Positions 53,247 through 63,482 of a DNA stretch of 64,000 bases are shown here, in pieces. The stretch spans positions 386,532 through 450,531 of the forward strand of contig LUYM01000006.1 in NCBI GenBank assembly GCA_001603275.1, given 5' to 3'. This DNA comes from Actinomycetales bacterium Actino_02. GTDB taxonomy: Bacteria; Actinomycetota; Actinomycetes; Propionibacteriales; Propionibacteriaceae. A program made the translations under genes and the position numbers. Positions within the stretch are counted from its first letter, which is position 1. The number at the start of each line of letters is the position of its first letter. Under the pieces are notes generated by a model. It was given only the letters and a program-made list of their open reading frames with translations, did no database searches and was not told the DNA's origin.

Positions 53247-53900
53247 ATGGCCACCCTCGACGATGATGCGATCGCGGCCCTCGCGGGTCCCGGTGTCGGG
53301 CCACATCCGATGCCCTGGCCCGACGACCCCAGGCTCGATCCGCAGCTGCTCACCGACGGCGACCACCGCAACGTCCCTGATGAGTACCGCTACTGGAGCG
53401 TCGAGGCGATCGTGGCCGAGCTGGACACCCGGCGGCTGCCGCTGCATGTGGCCATCCAGAACTGGGAGCACGACTTCAATATCGGTTCGATGGTGCGCAC
53501 CGCCAACGCCTTCAATGTCGCCGGTGTGCACATCATCGGACGCCGCCGCTGGAATCGGCGAGGTGCCATGGTCACCGACCGGTACCTGCACGTCCATCAC
53601 CACCAGAACGAGGCCGAGTTCTTCGCCTGGCTGGCCGCCCACGACCTGACGCCGATCGGGGTCGACAATCTGCCCGGCTCGGTGCCGTTGGAGACGTCTC
53701 GGCTGCCCGAGCGCTGTTGCCTGATCTTCGGCTCAGAGGGGCCCGGACTCACCGACGAACTGGTGGCCGGTTGCACCCAGCTCGTCGCGATCACCCAGTA
53801 CGGATCGACGCGCTCGCTGAACGCCGGTGCGGCCGCGGCGATCGCGATGTACCACTGGGCATTGCAGTGGGCCGGCCCCGGCCAGGCCAGCGCCACCTAG
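53247..53900 (+). CDS. TrmH/SpoU-family RNA 2'-O-methyltransferase
   Basis: 217 residues. SPOUT motif 1 NIGSMVRTANAFNV (catalytic Arg), motif 2 LIFGSEGPGL and motif 3 SLNAGAAAAIAMY. It methylates a ribose in tRNA or rRNA; the exact target is unclear. ATG 53247 is preferred over the in-frame ATG 53211 because it directly follows the shared -10 (7 bases). The TAG stop codon forms the first three bases of the next gene's -10. Confidence 0.9.
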   Translation: MATLDDDAIAALAGPGVGPHPMPWPDDPRLDPQLLTDGDHRNVPDEYRYWSVEAIVAELDTRRLPLHVAIQNWEHDFNIGSMVRTANAFNVAGVHIIGRRRWNRRGAMVTDRYLHVHHHQNEAEFFAWLAAHDLTPIGVDNLPGSVPLETSRLPERCCLIFGSEGPGLTDELVAGCTQLVAITQYGSTRSLNAGAAAAIAMYHWALQWAGPGQASAT

Positions 53901-53909
53901 GATTGCCTG

Positions 53910-54422
53910 GTGGACGAGTTCGGCATCTACTACCAGCCTGAGCTGGCCGGCGAGCAGGTGCGTCGCGTGGTCCGGCTGATGCTGGTCCGGCTCGGCTGGG
54001 CACTGCTGAGCATCGTGGCCGTGATCATCGCCTGGCGCGTGTGGCCGGAAGCGACCAGCGGTTGGGTCTGGTGGTACGTCGGTCTGACCGGCGGCTGGGC
54101 TCTGGTGCTGCTCGCGGTCGACCTGTTCCGCTGGCGGTTCGCAGTGGCCGACGCCCGAGCCACCGCGCAAGGGTTGGCCATCGGACTGAACCGTGACGGG
54201 GTGATGATCAACCGCGAATGGCTGCCGTGGGAAGAGGTCGGCTCGGTGCGGGCACTGCCTGGGCGGCTGCAGACGTCCACCCGGCTGATCGCGACCAGCC
54301 GGGACCGGCGCAGCTTCAGCGTCCCGCTCGACTTCACCGACGCGATGCCGGCCAGTGTGGATTCGGCGATGCGGGTGCTGTCGGCCGGACGGGTGTGGGT
54401 CGACCTATCCCGGCTCGACTAG
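53910..54422 (+). CDS. YcxB-like membrane protein
   Basis: 170 residues. Two TM helices (~25-45 and ~55-72), then a PH-like soluble domain with LNRDGVMINREWLPWEEVGSVRAL, the YcxB C-terminal pattern. Function unknown. GTG 53910 lies 6 bases after TAGGAT, whose TAG is the trmH stop, so a separate leaderless transcript is likely although the genes are only 9 bases apart. Confidence 0.8.
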   Translation: MDEFGIYYQPELAGEQVRRVVRLMLVRLGWALLSIVAVIIAWRVWPEATSGWVWWYVGLTGGWALVLLAVDLFRWRFAVADARATAQGLAIGLNRDGVMINREWLPWEEVGSVRALPGRLQTSTRLIATSRDRRSFSVPLDFTDAMPASVDSAMRVLSAGRVWVDLSRLD

Positions 54423-54565
54423 CACAGACGTCTCAGCGGGCAGGACGGTAGTTTCAGTGATGGGGATCATTGCTCATTTGGGCCCCGAGTTTGAGAGACT
54501 GGAGCAGTACGCCTGGCGGCCGCAACGTCGCAGACGCAGTAACCCTGAGGAAGGCTGATAACCGA

Positions 54566-55588
<1,023 letters not shown>

Positions 55589-55598
55589 TCACGCCTGC

Positions 55599-55628
55599 GG
55601 CCCGGGGCTTGGGCCCCGGGCCGTTTTG
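55599..55628 (+). terminator. Rho-independent terminator of fba
   Basis: GGCCCGGGGC-TTGG-GCCCCGGGCC, a perfect 10-bp stem with a 4-base loop followed by GTTTTG. It begins 10 bases after the fba stop. Confidence 0.92.
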
Positions 55629-55652
55629 CGTCCACCGGCGAACTGGCGACAA

Positions 55653-55718
55653 GATTTGCGCGTTCGATGGCGACTTGTGGGTCTGATCCCTCAGTTCTGA
55701 GGATCTATCGAGCAAATC
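55653..55718. repeat. 66-bp quasi-palindromic element, left flank of DUF559 gene
   Basis: It begins GATTTGC and ends GCAAATC, exactly 66 bases, with TCGA near both ends and an internal hairpin GATCcCTCA-GTTC-TGAGGATC. It aligns with the element at 56622-56687, best over the first ~28 bases (GATTTGC..., TCGAyGGCGAyT, with a shared preceding GGCGAC). Its last bases form the stop codon of the DUF559 gene. Confidence 0.7.
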
Positions 55719-56562
55719 ACGTCGCGCGCAGTGCTGCTCGTACGACGGCCACGATGTATTCCGGCTGGTCGAGGTGCTCCCAGCCGAATCGAAGCACCCG
55801 GTAGCCGGCGGCCTCCAGCAGGTTCTGGCGCTCGCGGTCTGCCAGGAACTGTGCGGCACCAGAGTGCGCGGACCGTCCATCGAACTCCAGGATGAGGCGG
55901 ACGCTGCGAAATCGGACATCGGGGACGATGGCGTGGCCACCCACTCGGATCTGGCGATTCGCCACCCAGTCCGAGATCCCGGCCGAGGCCAGGATGCGGT
56001 GCAGCCGCAACTCAGCGAATGACCAGGGGTTCACCACTGCGGCCGCCACGACCGGCGTCCGGACGGACTGCCCGGGGCTGCCGCGAAGGCTTGCCGATGC
56101 CGCGTCCAGGTCATCCGGCGTGGCAAGACCCCGGCGGAGAGCCTCGCAGCAGGCCCGGCCCTCGTCCACGGCAGCCAGTTCGACGGCGGCGTACCCGGGA
56201 GTGACCATCCTGATGCCTGAGGTGATCGTGATGAACTCGGGTGGCACCAGCCGGCGGCAGACCTCCACGCCGGATCTCGAGCGCAAGCTGGGATGAGCCA
56301 GCTCTACGCCGGGCCCGCTCGTGCCCAGCCAGATGCTCGCCGCAGAACCAGCGTGGATGGCTCCATGTGGGGCCGACCAGGCCGACACTGCGCGCATCCA
56401 GGTCAGGCCGGAGAACTCGCCAGCGGCGACGAACACTCCAGGCAATGGGCTGGACAGAGCTCCGGAGCGCTTGAGTCTGACCAAGGCCGACGCAAGACGG
56501 GGGAACTCCGCTGCGCGGATCGCGCCGCGCTCGGCGAGGAGCGCCATTACCTGTGGGCGCAC
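55717..56562 (-). CDS. DUF559 (VSR/nuclease-like) domain protein with AbiEi-like N terminus
   Basis: 281 residues. The N-terminal ~70 residues resemble the winged-helix start of AbiEi-type antitoxin-domain proteins (MALLAERGAIRAAEF, LKRSGALSSPLPGVFV); the C-terminal ~100 residues are a DUF559 VSR-like nuclease fold with acidic VPDVRFRSVRLILEFDGRSAHS, LADRERQNLLEAAGYRVLRF. In the VSR/DUF559 fold the D...E pattern is catalytic, and an FDGRxxH motif is present. GTG 56562 or ATG 56547 may be the start. Bracketed by two 66-bp elements with GATTTGC/GCAAATC ends. No cognate toxin gene adjoins. Biological role unknown. Confidence 0.8.
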   Translation of the reverse strand: MRPQVMALLAERGAIRAAEFPRLASALVRLKRSGALSSPLPGVFVAAGEFSGLTWMRAVSAWSAPHGAIHAGSAASIWLGTSGPGVELAHPSLRSRSGVEVCRRLVPPEFITITSGIRMVTPGYAAVELAAVDEGRACCEALRRGLATPDDLDAASASLRGSPGQSVRTPVVAAAVVNPWSFAELRLHRILASAGISDWVANRQIRVGGHAIVPDVRFRSVRLILEFDGRSAHSGAAQFLADRERQNLLEAAGYRVLRFGWEHLDQPEYIVAVVRAALRAT

Positions 56563-56621
56563 ACCCTCACAGTTGGTCGGAAGCCTGATCGGCGTTCACT
56601 TGTCCACAGCCTCGGCGACGG

Positions 56622-56687
56622 GATTTGCACCCTCGACGGCGATTCGACCGGCTCTTGCAGCCCGGCGAGGGATCGACAGTGCAAATC
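56622..56687. repeat. 66-bp quasi-palindromic element, right flank of DUF559 gene
   Basis: The same length and GATTTGC/GCAAATC termini as 55653-55718, preceded by GGCGACGG and followed by GCGTCG (left copy: GGCGACAA and ACGTCG). It lies 59 bases upstream of the DUF559 start codon and 7 bases from the end of the fused aminotransferase gene. Confidence 0.7.
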
Positions 56688-56694
56688 GCGTCGG

Positions 56695-59556
56695 CTAGAG
56701 CTCGCTCAGAGCCCGCTGGGCCGCGGCAACGAACTGATCGGCCTCATTGGCGGTGAGTACGAGCGGCGGCTTGATCTTCAGCACGTTGCCATGGTCGCCG
56801 GTGGCCTGCATGATCACGCCGAGTTGGCGCAGCCGCTCGCACAGTTCGGCAGTGAGTTCGGGTGCCGGGGTGCGCTGGTCGTCGCGGACCAACTCAAGAC
56901 CCAGGTACAGCCCGGCTCCATGGACGGTGCCGACCCAGGGGCTCTTCACGGCCTCCAGTCCGGCCCGCAACCGAGCGCCGACCTCGCGGGCGTTGGCCTG
57001 CAGCTGCTCGTCGGCGATGATGGCCAGTACCTCTGAGCCGATCGCGCACGACAGAGGGCTGCCGCCGGCCGAGGAGAAGAAGTAGCCGCCGGCCCGATAG
57101 CTCTCGGCGATCGCGGCCGTGGTGATCACCGCACCAACCGGATGTCCGTTGCCCAGGCCTTTGGCGACCGCGACGATGTCGGGGACCACGTCCTGCTGCT
57201 CGAAGCCCCAGAACCACTGGCCGAGCCGGCCCAGCCCGACCTGCACCTCGTCGGCGATGGTGACTCCGCCAACCTCCCGGACGGCCGCGTAGACCTCGCG
57301 GAGGTAGCCGTCGGGCAGCAGGATGCCGCCGGCATTGCCCTGGATCGCCTCGGCGATGAACCCGGCCACCGGCCGTCCGGAGGCGGCCAGTTCGCGAATG
57401 CGGGCGGCGGCGTCCGGTCCGTAGCGCCAGGCTTCGGCATCGCGCCAGCGGCCGCGGTAGGAGTTCGGCGCCGGCACCGTGTGTACCCAGTCCGGACGGG
57501 TGGCCAGGGCGTTCGGGTTGTCGGCCAGCGAGGTGGAGACCGCGTCGGAGGCATAGGTCCAGCCGTGATAGGCCTCGGCCAGGGCGACGATGTCGCGGCG
57601 TCCGGTGGCCGCCATTGCCAGCCGGATGGCCAGATCGGCGGCCTCCGAGCCCGAGTTCACGAAGAAGACTTGGTCCAGGCCGTCCGGCAGTCGTTCGGCC
57701 AGGGCCGTGGCGAAGGCGGGCAGGGCGTCGTAGACGAAGCGGGAGTTGGTGTTCAGCAGCCGTAGTTGCCGGTTCGCCACCGCGGCCAGCCGCGGATGCG
57801 CATGGCCCACGCTGGCCACGTTGTTCACCAGATCGAGGTAGGGACGAGCAGTGGCATCGATGAGCAGGCTCCGCCAACCCCGCTCGATTCGTGGTGGGTC
57901 GGCGTAGTAGTGCTCTTGGACCTCGGCCACATGACGCCGGCGCTGCTCGAGCACCTGCGCGGCCGATGACGGCTGTTCGGTCGGGGCCAACCCGAGCAAA
58001 CCGGACGGGTCCGCGGTCAGCGCCAGCCAGCCTGAGGCCAGCTCGGCGCCCACCAGCAGTGGGACCTCGCCGCCGGGACGCACCACCTGGATCTCCACCC
58101 GGTCGCCGGCCGCGGCCAGCGGTTCTCCGGCCCGGACCGGGCCGGAGCGTCCGGACGCTCCATGCAGGACCAGGTCGTGGTCGGGCCCGGACAAGCGCAG
58201 CCCCGACCCGTCAGTGCTCGCGATGCCATCCCAAGGAGCCCGCAGCTCGCCGTGGTTCCACAGCGTCGCCGCAGTGGGGATACAGGCACGCTGCTCGGTG
58301 GGTGATGCCTCGCTGAGCCGAGGGATGCCCCATCGCGCCGCCACCGGAGTGCCGAGCGCGGCCGCGGCCCGATCGGCCAGGCCGGGCTCCAGCCAGGCAC
58401 CCCCGTCCATCATCGGTGACATGACACTCAGGTCGAGTTCGGTCGGCGCCGCGGCCACGATCATCGATCCGGTGACTCTCACGGGTGGCTCGTCCATGCC
58501 CAGTGCGTCGCGCAGCCAGCCGCCGACCACCGCGGACGGCACCGAATCCGCGGCCGCGAAGATTCGCCACTCCCGGTCGAGGGCGCCGGCGGCGTAGCTG
58601 TTGTCCGGATCGAGGCCGGCCTGCTGGCGTCCGCTGGCCACCAGGACGGCACCGCGCAGCACCACCAGCGGCCACAGGGCGTCGGTTTCGGCCCGGGTCA
58701 GCGGCTGTTCGGCGTGGAAGGCCCGGACGGCGGCCAGCACTGGCTCTTCCCAGCCGCCGGCATGATGCAGTAGCCCGGAGAGGGTGATTGCCAACTCGGC
58801 CACCCGCCAGGAGCGGGAGACGTCGCCGAAGTCGATGATCCCGTCCGGCAGCCGACCGTCCACCGCGCAGACCAGGTTGTCGTCGGTCAGGTCGAAGTGA
58901 CCGGGTTGGACGGGCAGCTCACCGGCGCCCCGCACCGCGGCCCAGGCCGCGGAACTGGCCCGCAGCACCCGCTCGCGATCGGCACCGAGCCAGTCGGCCA
59001 GCAGCTCCACCACGCCATGGCTCTCTCGCAGATCCCACTGCAGGCGCCGCTCCAGCCCCGGGTGCTCGAAGGTGGCCAGGCTCCGGCTGACCCGGCCGGC
59101 GATCGTCCCCATTCGCGCCGCCACGGACGGGGCCAGCCAGGCCCGGTCGACGAAGGTGCCGCCGGGCAGGAAGCGCAGCAGGCGGGCCAGCACCGGGCCT
59201 TCGCTGGTGGTCAGCACCGCCCGAGCCGGACGCCCCTCGAGGTCGAGAATCGTGGACACCCGCAGGTCGGGGTTGGCTGCGGCGACCAGGTCGGCGGCCG
59301 CGTCCTGAGCCAGAGTGTCCGGCTCGGGGAAGGACGGATTGGCCAGCTTCAGCACCGCCGACGGCCCGGACGGCCCGGACACCAGGAAGTTCTGATCCTG
59401 CTGGCTGCCCAGCGGGCTGAGCCGTCCGGAGCCGCCGAGTGCGGCCAGCAGGGACGTCGCTTCGTCCGCCCCGATCGAGGGCGCCGGCAGCTCGCCGGCG
59501 GACAGGAAGTCGAACGGCTCGGTAGGCAGCGAGCGGCGGATCATGGCGCACAGCAT
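56695..59556 (-). CDS. Fusion: APH-like small-molecule kinase + M23-like segment + class III aminotransferase/phospho-lyase-like
   Basis: 953 residues. Residues ~30-330: aminoglycoside-phosphotransferase/homoserine-kinase-II fold with catalytic PGHFDLTDDNLV (Asp near 221) and IIDFGDVSRSWR. Residues ~370-510: beta-rich segment (LRAPWDGIAST, DLVLHGAS, GEPLAAAGDRV) resembling a degenerate M23-peptidase/biotinyl-like fold. Residues ~530-953: class III PLP enzyme with ADEVQVGLGRLG and Schiff-base Lys near 799 in VAVAKGLGNGHPVGAV. The PLP part resembles ethanolamine-phosphate and phosphohydroxylysine phospho-lyases, and the kinase part resembles hydroxylysine kinase. Together they suggest phosphorylation of an amino alcohol followed by elimination of phosphate and ammonia (inference). 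ATG 59544 is an alternative start. Confidence 0.82.
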   Translation of the reverse strand: MLCAMIRRSLPTEPFDFLSAGELPAPSIGADEATSLLAALGGSGRLSPLGSQQDQNFLVSGPSGPSAVLKLANPSFPEPDTLAQDAAADLVAAANPDLRVSTILDLEGRPARAVLTTSEGPVLARLLRFLPGGTFVDRAWLAPSVAARMGTIAGRVSRSLATFEHPGLERRLQWDLRESHGVVELLADWLGADRERVLRASSAAWAAVRGAGELPVQPGHFDLTDDNLVCAVDGRLPDGIIDFGDVSRSWRVAELAITLSGLLHHAGGWEEPVLAAVRAFHAEQPLTRAETDALWPLVVLRGAVLVASGRQQAGLDPDNSYAAGALDREWRIFAAADSVPSAVVGGWLRDALGMDEPPVRVTGSMIVAAAPTELDLSVMSPMMDGGAWLEPGLADRAAAALGTPVAARWGIPRLSEASPTEQRACIPTAATLWNHGELRAPWDGIASTDGSGLRLSGPDHDLVLHGASGRSGPVRAGEPLAAAGDRVEIQVVRPGGEVPLLVGAELASGWLALTADPSGLLGLAPTEQPSSAAQVLEQRRRHVAEVQEHYYADPPRIERGWRSLLIDATARPYLDLVNNVASVGHAHPRLAAVANRQLRLLNTNSRFVYDALPAFATALAERLPDGLDQVFFVNSGSEAADLAIRLAMAATGRRDIVALAEAYHGWTYASDAVSTSLADNPNALATRPDWVHTVPAPNSYRGRWRDAEAWRYGPDAAARIRELAASGRPVAGFIAEAIQGNAGGILLPDGYLREVYAAVREVGGVTIADEVQVGLGRLGQWFWGFEQQDVVPDIVAVAKGLGNGHPVGAVITTAAIAESYRAGGYFFSSAGGSPLSCAIGSEVLAIIADEQLQANAREVGARLRAGLEAVKSPWVGTVHGAGLYLGLELVRDDQRTPAPELTAELCERLRQLGVIMQATGDHGNVLKIKPPLVLTANEADQFVAAAQRALSEL

Positions 59557-59582
59557 GCCGGATTCGCGTCACAGCCAGGTGA

Positions 59583-60956
<1,374 letters not shown>

Positions 60957-61191
60957 GGTCGCTGGCCTCCGGCTGCCTCCAGCCTGCCGCGCCCCCGAAA
61001 CTCACGGTTGCCCTCGAAGGTTCGCGGGCGTTCGCGAGGTTCGGGGGCGTCTGCCTTTCTTGGGGCGGACGGACGTCCTGGCGCGGCGCCGGACGGGGCT
61101 CGCTGTGGTGAGCGACGCCGGGATTCGTCCTGACTCGAGTTGGGTATCAACACGAAGTAGGGCCAAGTCATGCCCGATCGCCTTGATATGC
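60957..61191. other. Intergenic region purA-mtlA, no gene
   Basis: No open frame here has coding character. It holds a large imperfect hairpin: CGCCCCCGAA (60990-60999) pairs exactly with TTCGGGGGCG (61040-61049), with further pairing inside (CCTCGAA / TTCGCGAGG), followed by CTGCCTTTCTT. It may serve as the purA terminator. The right part leads into the mtlA control region. Confidence 0.4.
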
Positions 61192-61236
61192 GTGTTGTTT
61201 TTCCTTGACGCATGACCGAGCGTGTGGTTTATTGAC
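61192..61236 (+). promoter_or_regulatory. mtlA control region (matches one upstream of mtlF)
   Basis: TGTTGTTTT, then (C)TTGAC, GTGTGGT and TATTGAC in order. The same blocks in the same order and nearly the same spacing occur at 62892-62937 before mtlF, and both are preceded by TGCCCGATC. This suggests a shared operator/activator site for a mannitol regulator of MtlR/DeoR type (inference). Confidence 0.6.
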
Positions 61237-61306
61237 ATCACTACCTTGCGGCGGGTCCTCACTGAGGAGGACACCACTGCCAACTACGTCACAGTTAGGG
61301 AGTCAG

Positions 61307-62788
61307 ATGACTACCGAGGTAACGGCGAAGCAGGGATCGGCACGCGTTGCCGTCCAGCGGTTCGGCACCTTTCTTTCCAACATGGTCTTGCCCAACATCG
61401 CCGCGTTCATCGCGTGGGGCCTGATCACCGCAATCTTCATCAAGGCGGGATGGATCAACGTCCTCGCCCCGCAGCCGGACAACGGCTGGGTCGCCGCACT
61501 GGGTGGCTGGGGTGAGTTCGACGGTAAGGGCATCGTCGGCCCGACCATCACCTACCTGCTGCCGATCCTGATCGGCTACACCGGTGGCAAGGCCATTCAT
61601 GGCGTCCGCGGTGGCGTGGTCGGCGCGATCGCCACCATCGGTGTCATCACCGGCACCTCGATCCCAATGTTCATGGGCGCGATGATCATGGGTCCGCTGG
61701 GTGGGTGGAGCATGAAGAAGCTCGACGCGCTGTGGGACGGCAAGGTCAAGCCTGGCTTCGAGATGCTCGTCGACAACTTCTCCGCAGGAATCTGGGGCGG
61801 AATCCTCGCTGTCTTCGGCTTCTTCGTGATGAGCCCGATCGTGTCCACCGTGTCCAAGGCGGCCGGCGATGCTGTGGGCTGGTTGGTGAACACCGGGCTG
61901 CTCCCGCTCACCTCGATCCTGATCGAGCCGGCCAAGATCCTGTTCCTGAACAACGCCATCAACCACGGCATCCTCACTCCGCTCGGCACGCAGCAGGCTG
62001 TGGAGTCCGGCAAGTCGGTCCTGTTCCTGCTCGAGGCGAACCCCGGCCCCGGCCTGGGCCTGCTCTTGGCGTTCATGTTCTTCGGCAAGGGTGCCGCCAA
62101 GGCGTCCGCCCCGGGTGCCGCGATCATCCACTTCCTGGGCGGCATTCACGAGATCTACTTCCCGTTCGTGCTGATGAAGCCGATTCTGGTGCTGGCGATG
62201 ATCGCCGGTGGCATGACCGGCGTCTTCACCAACGTGCTGTTTGGTGTGGGGCTGCGAGCTCCGGCCGCTCCCGGTTCGGTCTTCGCGGTCTATCTTTCGG
62301 CCGCCTCGGACAGCTACCTCGGCGTGACCGTCTCGATGCTGGCCTCGGCCGCCGTGACCATGCTGGTTGCCGCCGTCCTGCTCGGCTTCGGAAAGAAGAC
62401 CGGCGATGCGGACGAACTGGCCGCGGCAACTGCGGAGATGGAAGCGCTGAAGGGCAAGAAGTCCTCGGTAGCCGGGCTGCTGACCCGTACCGGCATGATC
62501 AGCAGCATCGTCTTCGCCTGCGATGCCGGAATGGGATCCTCGGCGATGGGCGCTTCTGTGCTGCGCAAGAAGATCAAGGACGCCGGGCTCGCCGATGTCA
62601 CGGTGGTGAACAAGGCCATCGCGAACCTTGAGGACGATTTCGATCTGGTGGTCACCCATCGTGATCTGGCCGAACGGGCAGCGGCGAAGACCCCGTCCGC
62701 TGTGCACGTCTCGGTGGCCAACTTCATCGGGGCCCCCGAGTACGACGAGGTTGTCGAGATGGTGAAAGCGGCGAACGGCGCTCACTGA
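61307..62788 (+). CDS. mtlA: PTS mannitol transporter, EIICB
   Basis: 493 residues. EIIC (~15-345): RFGTFLSNMVLPNIAAFIAWG, GGKAIHGVRGGVVGAIATIG, IPMFMGAMIMGPLGG and HEIYFPFVLMKP (key Glu in GGIHEIYFP) are mannitol-type. EIIB (~395-490) has phospho-Cys405 in FACDAGMGSSAMGAS. No EIIA domain is attached; it is supplied by mtlF. It imports mannitol as mannitol 1-phosphate. ATG 61307 follows TTAGGG; the frame is open to 61205 but the extra residues fall in the promoter. Confidence 0.93.
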   Translation: MTTEVTAKQGSARVAVQRFGTFLSNMVLPNIAAFIAWGLITAIFIKAGWINVLAPQPDNGWVAALGGWGEFDGKGIVGPTITYLLPILIGYTGGKAIHGVRGGVVGAIATIGVITGTSIPMFMGAMIMGPLGGWSMKKLDALWDGKVKPGFEMLVDNFSAGIWGGILAVFGFFVMSPIVSTVSKAAGDAVGWLVNTGLLPLTSILIEPAKILFLNNAINHGILTPLGTQQAVESGKSVLFLLEANPGPGLGLLLAFMFFGKGAAKASAPGAAIIHFLGGIHEIYFPFVLMKPILVLAMIAGGMTGVFTNVLFGVGLRAPAAPGSVFAVYLSAASDSYLGVTVSMLASAAVTMLVAAVLLGFGKKTGDADELAAATAEMEALKGKKSSVAGLLTRTGMISSIVFACDAGMGSSAMGASVLRKKIKDAGLADVTVVNKAIANLEDDFDLVVTHRDLAERAAAKTPSAVHVSVANFIGAPEYDEVVEMVKAANGAH

Positions 62789-62845
62789 GTTCGCCTCACC
62801 CCGCAAGGGACGGACGCCCTCAGCGGCGGACGATCGATAGCTGGC

Positions 62846-62881
62846 GGCCCGCGGGACACCCCGCGGGCCGTCCCGCTTTTG
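62846..62881 (+). terminator. Rho-independent terminator after mtlA
   Basis: GGCCCGCGGG-ACAC-CCCGCGGGCC, a perfect 10-bp stem, followed by GTCCCGCTTTTG. It lies 57 bases past the mtlA stop and directly before the mtlF control region, so mtlA and mtlF are separate transcripts. Confidence 0.85.
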
Positions 62882-62891
62882 TGCCCGATCC

Positions 62892-62937
62892 ATGTTGTTT
62901 TGCATTGACTCGTGTGTGTATCTGTGGTGTTATTGAC
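62892..62937 (+). promoter_or_regulatory. mtlF control region (matches one upstream of mtlA)
   Basis: TGTTGTTTT, ATTGAC, CTGTGGT, TATTGAC; paired with 61192-61236. A leader of roughly 100 bases follows before the TAGGAGG ribosome-binding site at 63021-63027. Confidence 0.6.
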
Positions 62938-63036
62938 GAGTTCGGCGGAGTCTGCGGTGCGCAGCGCGCGTCCCCATCTCCGTCACGAGCCACACTCGAT
63001 CTCGGCCAACGATGGCCGGCTAGGAGGCCAGTAACG

Positions 63037-63480
63037 ATGCCCGAGAACTCGATTCTGCGGCCGTCCTCGGTTCGGCTGGGCTTGCCTTCGGTGAGCAAGG
63101 ACGAGGCGATTCGGCTCTGCGCGCAAGTGCTCGTCGAATGCGGCGCCGCCACCGAGGACTACTTCGCGGGAATGCTGGCTCGCGAGAAGCAGATCTCGAC
63201 CTATCTGGGCGAGGGCGTCGCGATTCCCCACGGCACCAACGAAGCGCGCGTCCACATCAAAGCCGCCGCGCTGGGCTTTCTGCAGTTCCCCGACGGCATC
63301 GACTGGGACGGCAATGAGGTGAAGGTGTGCATCCCGATCGCCTCCGCCTCCGACGACCACCTGGGCATCCTGGCCAGCCTTGCCGAGGCACTGATGGAAC
63401 CGGACGCGGCCGAGCGGCTGCGGGTCACCGACTCGGTGGCCGAAGTGATCGAACTACTGACCCCTGCTGAGGAGAACTGA
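63037..63480 (+). CDS. mtlF: PTS mannitol EIIA component
   Basis: 147 residues. The PTS_EIIA_2 fold with the phospho-His65 in GVAIPHGTNEAR; KDEAIRLCAQVLVECG and a C-terminal ASLAEALMEPDAAERLR complete the family pattern. It receives phosphate from HPr and passes it to MtlA-EIIB. TAGGAGG precedes ATG 63037. The next gene begins 2 bases after the stop, so the dehydrogenase is cotranscribed. Confidence 0.93.
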   Translation: MPENSILRPSSVRLGLPSVSKDEAIRLCAQVLVECGAATEDYFAGMLAREKQISTYLGEGVAIPHGTNEARVHIKAAALGFLQFPDGIDWDGNEVKVCIPIASASDDHLGILASLAEALMEPDAAERLRVTDSVAEVIELLTPAEEN

Positions 63481-63482
63481 AC

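Noticed and set aside
62929..63036. Riboswitch in the mtlF leader
   Set aside because: The ~100-base leader has no arrangement of stems that I recognise from known classes. Only the shared promoter-proximal blocks are supported.
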